Positions 59,384 to 62,131 of a DNA stretch of 62,131 nt are shown here, piece by piece (the stretch's first letter is position 1; the number at the start of each line of letters is the position of its first letter). The translations under genes and the position numbers were made by a program. Source of the stretch: Actinomadura montaniterrae (GTDB lineage: Bacteria > Actinomycetota > Actinomycetes > Streptosporangiales > Streptosporangiaceae); assembly GCF_008923365.1 (NCBI RefSeq), contig NZ_WBMR01000034.1, positions 1-62,131 on the forward strand. The letters are read 5' to 3'. The notes beneath the pieces were generated by a model. That model did no database searches. It was not told the DNA's origin and saw only the letters and a program-made list of their open reading frames with translations.

Positions 59384-60342
59384 GCCAGGAACCCCGAGGA
59401 CGGGCGGGACACGACGCGGCGCGGCGGCGCGGCGTCCAGCGGCGCCATCCCGGCCTCGCGGCGCAGTACGGCGGTCGCGACGGCGGTGAAGTCGGCGATG
59501 GCGCGCTCGTGCTCGGGGTCGCGGGTGCGCCGCCACGCGCATGACGTCCGCCACACCAGCGGCTCGCCGACCAGCGGCCGCCACGTCACCCCGGCGGAGT
59601 CGTCGGTGCGCGGGACGAGCGCCACCGCCGTCCCGGCGAGGACCAGGCCCAGCGCGAACTGCGGATGCCGCGCCTCGTGGACGGCGGGCGGCGCGTACCC
59701 GTGCCGGCGGCACGCGGCCAGCGCCTCGTCGTAGGCGCCGGGCGCCTCGTCGCGCGGGAAGACGACCAGGTCGCGGCCGGCGAGGTCGGCGAGGTGCACC
59801 TCCGGGGACGCGGCGAGCGCGGCGCCCTCCGGCAGCAGCACCCCGACCGGCTGCCCCAGCATCGGGCCGAGCCCGAGGCCGCGCGAGTCGCACGGATGCC
59901 GGACGATCCCGGCGTCGAGCGCGCCCTCCGCCAGCGCGCGGACCTGCTCGGCCGTGCCCGTCTCGCGCAGGTCGAGGCGCAGGTCCGGGCGGCGGTCCCG
60001 GAACGCGGCGATCAGCGCGGCGACGATCGGGCCGCCGAGGTCGCTCGGCAGCCCGGTGCGCACCGTGCCGACCTCGCCGAGCCGGGCCCGCTCGGCGACG
60101 GAGTAGACGCGATCCACGCGGGTGAGGATGTCACGGGCCTCGTCCAGCAGCAGCCGCCCGGGTGCGGTCAGCTCCACCTTGCGGCTGGACCGGTCGAACA
60201 GCCGCACCCCGAGCTCGCGCTCCAGCCGCTGGATCCGCTGGCTCAGCGGCGGCTGGGCCATGCCGAGCCGCTCGGCCGCGCGGCCGAAGTGCAGTTCCTC
60301 GGCCACCGCGACGAAGCAGGTGAGGTGGCCGACGATGTTCAC
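59380..60342 (-). CDS. LysR-family transcriptional regulator
   Basis: The product is 320 residues. The N-terminal LysR helix-turn-helix (LTCFVAVAEELHFGRAAERLGMAQPPLSQRIQRLERELG) is followed by a LysR substrate-binding domain, VRTGLPSDLGGPIVAALIAAFR. The GTG at 60342 lies eight nt after a TATGGT box (60351-60356 on the plus strand coordinates), so the mRNA is probably leaderless. The beta-lactamase gene overlaps its stop, so the pair is one operon. It likely controls both beta-lactamase and the divergent penicillin-binding protein gene. Confidence 0.9.
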   Translation of the reverse strand: MNIVGHLTCFVAVAEELHFGRAAERLGMAQPPLSQRIQRLERELGVRLFDRSSRKVELTAPGRLLLDEARDILTRVDRVYSVAERARLGEVGTVRTGLPSDLGGPIVAALIAAFRDRRPDLRLDLRETGTAEQVRALAEGALDAGIVRHPCDSRGLGLGPMLGQPVGVLLPEGAALAASPEVHLADLAGRDLVVFPRDEAPGAYDEALAACRRHGYAPPAVHEARHPQFALGLVLAGTAVALVPRTDDSAGVTWRPLVGEPLVWRTSCAWRRTRDPEHERAIADFTAVATAVLRREAGMAPLDAAPPRRVVSRPSSGFLA

Positions 60343-60450
60343 GACCAGCGACCATATCAGGATCCATATCGCAGTCACCCGGATATCAATCTTGGACATC
60401 TGCGCGCTGACCTGGTGTTGTTGTGCGTCCAACGACCGAAAGGACATGAC
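60343..60450. promoter_or_regulatory. Divergent LysR/PBP promoter region
   Basis: This 108-bp spacer carries a TATGGT -10 box for the LysR gene and palindrome-like sequence around GATCC (ATATCAGGATCCATAT, about 60353-60368), a plausible LysR site. A GAAAGGA Shine-Dalgarno (60438-60444) serves the plus-strand gene. Confidence 0.55.
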
Positions 60451-62100
60451 ATGCGCCGATCCCGCGTGGTCGCCGTCGCCGCCGTGGCGGCCGCGGCCGT
60501 GCTCGTGGGGGCGGGAGCGGTGTGGTTCCTGCGGGGCGGGGAGGGCCCGGGGGACGCCGCGAAGCGCTACCTGGCGGCGTGGAGCCGCGGCGACTACGCC
60601 GCGATGCGCGCCCTCACCGCCGATCCGCCCGCCGACTTCACCGCCCGGTTCACCGCCATGCGCGACGGCCTCGGCGTCACCGCGCAGCACTACACCGTCG
60701 CGTCCGTCGGCAAGCCGAAGGGCGACACCGCCGGCGGCTCCTACACCGCCGCGCTGACCCTCGCCGGTGCCCGCACCTGGACCTACGAGGGCGCGCTGCC
60801 GCTCACCAAGAGCGGCGGCAAGTGGCGGGTCGCCTGGTCGCCCGAGGTCATGTACCCGGGGTTGGAGGAGGGGCAGAAGCTGAACGCCGCCCGCGCCTGG
60901 CCCGCCCGCGCCGACATCACGGCGGCGGACGGCAGCAGCCTCGCCGGGTCGCCGTCCGGGTCCGTCCAGCAGCTCGCCGGGCCGGTCGGGCCCGCGTCCG
61001 CGGAGGCCGCGGCCAAGCTCGGCGCCCCGTACCGCAAGGGCGACACCGTCGGCACCGACGGGCTCCAGAAGCAGTACGAGAAGCGGCTCTCGGGGACGCC
61101 CGCCCTCGCCGTCCAGATCGTGGACGCCGCCGGCAAGCCGGTGAAGACCCTGAAGCGGTTCGGCGGCGCGGACGGCACGCCGCTGAAGACCACGATCGAC
61201 CCGAAGGTGCAGGCCGCCGCCGGCAAGGCGCTCGGCTCCGCGGCCAAGCCCGCGTCGCTGGTCGCGCTCCGGCCGTCCACCGGCGAGATCCTCGCCGTCG
61301 CGAACAAGCCCGGCGGCTACAACCGGGCCCTGATGGGCCGCTACCCGCCCGGCTCCACCTTCAAGGTCGTCACCGCCGCCGCGCTCGTCGCGGGCGGGAT
61401 GTCGCCGTCCACCAAGGTGCCCTGCCCCGCCACCACGACGGTCGGCGGCCGCTCGTTCCACAACTACCAGCACGAGGACTTCGGGACGGTCGCGCTGCGC
61501 GAGGCGTTCGCGCACTCCTGCAACACCACCTTCGCGCGGCTCGCCGTGGACAAGCTGGGGGAGAAGCGGGTCGCGCAGGTCGCGGCGCAGTTCGGGTTCA
61601 ACGCCCCGGTCGTCGCCGGGCTGCCCGCCGTCCGCGCCTCGTTCCCCGGCAACAAGGACGACACCGCGTTCGCCGCGGCCTCGTTCGGGCAGGGCGAGGT
61701 GCTGACCAGCCCGCTGAACATGGCCGCGGTCGCCGGCGCGGCGGCGAACGGCGTGTGGCGCTCGCCCCGGCTGGTCGACGCGTCGCTGGTCTCGAAGGCG
61801 GTGGACGCGGCCGGCCGCAAGGCCGAGCCGCCGCACCGGCTGGAGCCCGCGGTGAAGTCGGCGCTGCACTCGCTGATGCCGGCCGTCGTCAGCGAGGGCA
61901 CCGCGCGCGGCGTGAACTTCCCGTCCGGGACGGCCGGGAAGACCGGCACGGCCGAGTACGGCTCCGGCGCGAACCCGCCGACCCACGCGTGGTTCATCGG
62001 CTACCGCGGCGACCTGTCCTTCGCGGTGATCGTCGAGGGCGGCGGCACCGGCGCGGAGGCGGCCGCCCCCATCGCCGCCGGCTTCCTCAACGCCCTCTGA
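60451..62100 (+). CDS. Penicillin-binding protein with MecA_N-like domain
   Basis: The product is 549 residues. A signal anchor (about 5-25) is followed by an NTF2-like MecA_N domain (about 35-150), a linker/dimerisation domain and a transpeptidase domain. The catalytic motifs are STFK (S302), SCN (S356-N358) and KTG (K497). The layout is that of class B PBPs similar to low-affinity PBP2a. It crosslinks peptidoglycan outside the membrane. The ATG at 60451 follows GAAAGGA. Its divergent position from LysR-beta-lactamase suggests shared control. Confidence 0.92.
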   Translation: MRRSRVVAVAAVAAAAVLVGAGAVWFLRGGEGPGDAAKRYLAAWSRGDYAAMRALTADPPADFTARFTAMRDGLGVTAQHYTVASVGKPKGDTAGGSYTAALTLAGARTWTYEGALPLTKSGGKWRVAWSPEVMYPGLEEGQKLNAARAWPARADITAADGSSLAGSPSGSVQQLAGPVGPASAEAAAKLGAPYRKGDTVGTDGLQKQYEKRLSGTPALAVQIVDAAGKPVKTLKRFGGADGTPLKTTIDPKVQAAAGKALGSAAKPASLVALRPSTGEILAVANKPGGYNRALMGRYPPGSTFKVVTAAALVAGGMSPSTKVPCPATTTVGGRSFHNYQHEDFGTVALREAFAHSCNTTFARLAVDKLGEKRVAQVAAQFGFNAPVVAGLPAVRASFPGNKDDTAFAAASFGQGEVLTSPLNMAAVAGAAANGVWRSPRLVDASLVSKAVDAAGRKAEPPHRLEPAVKSALHSLMPAVVSEGTARGVNFPSGTAGKTGTAEYGSGANPPTHAWFIGYRGDLSFAVIVEGGGTGAEAAAPIAAGFLNAL

Positions 62101-62131
62101 CCGGACCGCGTTCGGTCGTGGGGGGGCGCCC

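Noticed and set aside
60353..60368. ATATCAGGATCCATAT as a definite LysR box
   Set aside because: The symmetry is partial and the T-N11-A pattern is too common to claim; it is listed only as part of the divergent promoter region.
14..62131. tRNA, rRNA or integrase-linked attachment sites
   Set aside because: No cloverleaf, rRNA core sequence, integrase or transposase was recognised, so no mobile-element boundary can be defined in this window.

Overview
The window is chromosomal DNA from a very GC-rich filamentous actinomycete. Support comes from the strong G/C preference at third codon positions, frequent GTG starts, several apparently leaderless promoters, a complete conservon (cvnABCD-type four-gene signalling operon), a DUF3040 protein, a TIGR03086/maleylpyruvate-isomerase-like protein (a mycothiol-associated family) and an actinobacterial-type xfp-ackA pair. 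A Streptosporangiales/Actinomadura-like host is my inference and cannot be proven from this sequence. No tRNA, rRNA, CRISPR array or transposase was seen.

Layout. 1-3.0 kb: YqiJ-like/flotillin membrane pair (minus). 3.5-10.7 kb: sulfotransferase, then a tightly packed acyl-activating cassette (acyl carrier protein, SGNH hydrolase, SnoaL-like protein, acyl-CoA dehydrogenase, fatty-acyl-AMP ligase) closed by a PadR regulator; this is the best candidate for an undescribed small lipid or natural-product pathway. 10.9-16.5 kb: an RsbW-like ATPase with an altered N box, then the conservon. 16.5-24.3 kb: accessory regulators with their targets (HxlR/MFS, TetR/SDR, ArsR-like/DUF2231, MarR). 24.4-29.4 kb: ECF sigma factor plus an ABC transporter operon, interrupted by a roughly 900-bp degenerate GC-rich minisatellite. 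29.4-30.1 kb: frameshifted HIT gene and a zinc-free L33 paralogue. 30.1-44.2 kb: indolepyruvate ferredoxin oxidoreductase with a divergent Lrp regulator, several TetR/SDR/SnoaL genes, DUF4132, a class IV aminotransferase and a catalytically altered SDR. 44.3-50.6 kb: a fused zinc-finger/sigma-70/SnoaL protein, a GAF-PP2C phosphatase, and the phosphoketolase-acetate kinase pair. 50.7-62.1 kb: a gamma-glutamyltransferase-like protein lacking its nucleophile, an amidase, an AAA+ ATPase followed by an ArdC-Toprim primase-like protein, and a beta-lactamase/LysR operon divergent from a MecA_N-type penicillin-binding protein.

How the genes work together. The ligase, carrier protein and dehydrogenase can activate a fatty acid, load it on the carrier and desaturate it, with the hydrolase, SnoaL protein and perhaps the sulfotransferase tailoring or releasing it. 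Phosphoketolase and acetate kinase convert sugar phosphates to acetate plus ATP through acetyl phosphate. The LysR/beta-lactamase/PBP locus looks like a beta-lactam response module. Many regulators lie divergent to their likely targets, with visible inverted repeats between them.

Notable structural oddities are a palindromic, REP-like in-frame insertion in the phosphoketolase gene, a second similar palindrome at the 5-prime end of the gamma-glutamyltransferase-like gene, and several short tandem-repeat expansions next to genes.
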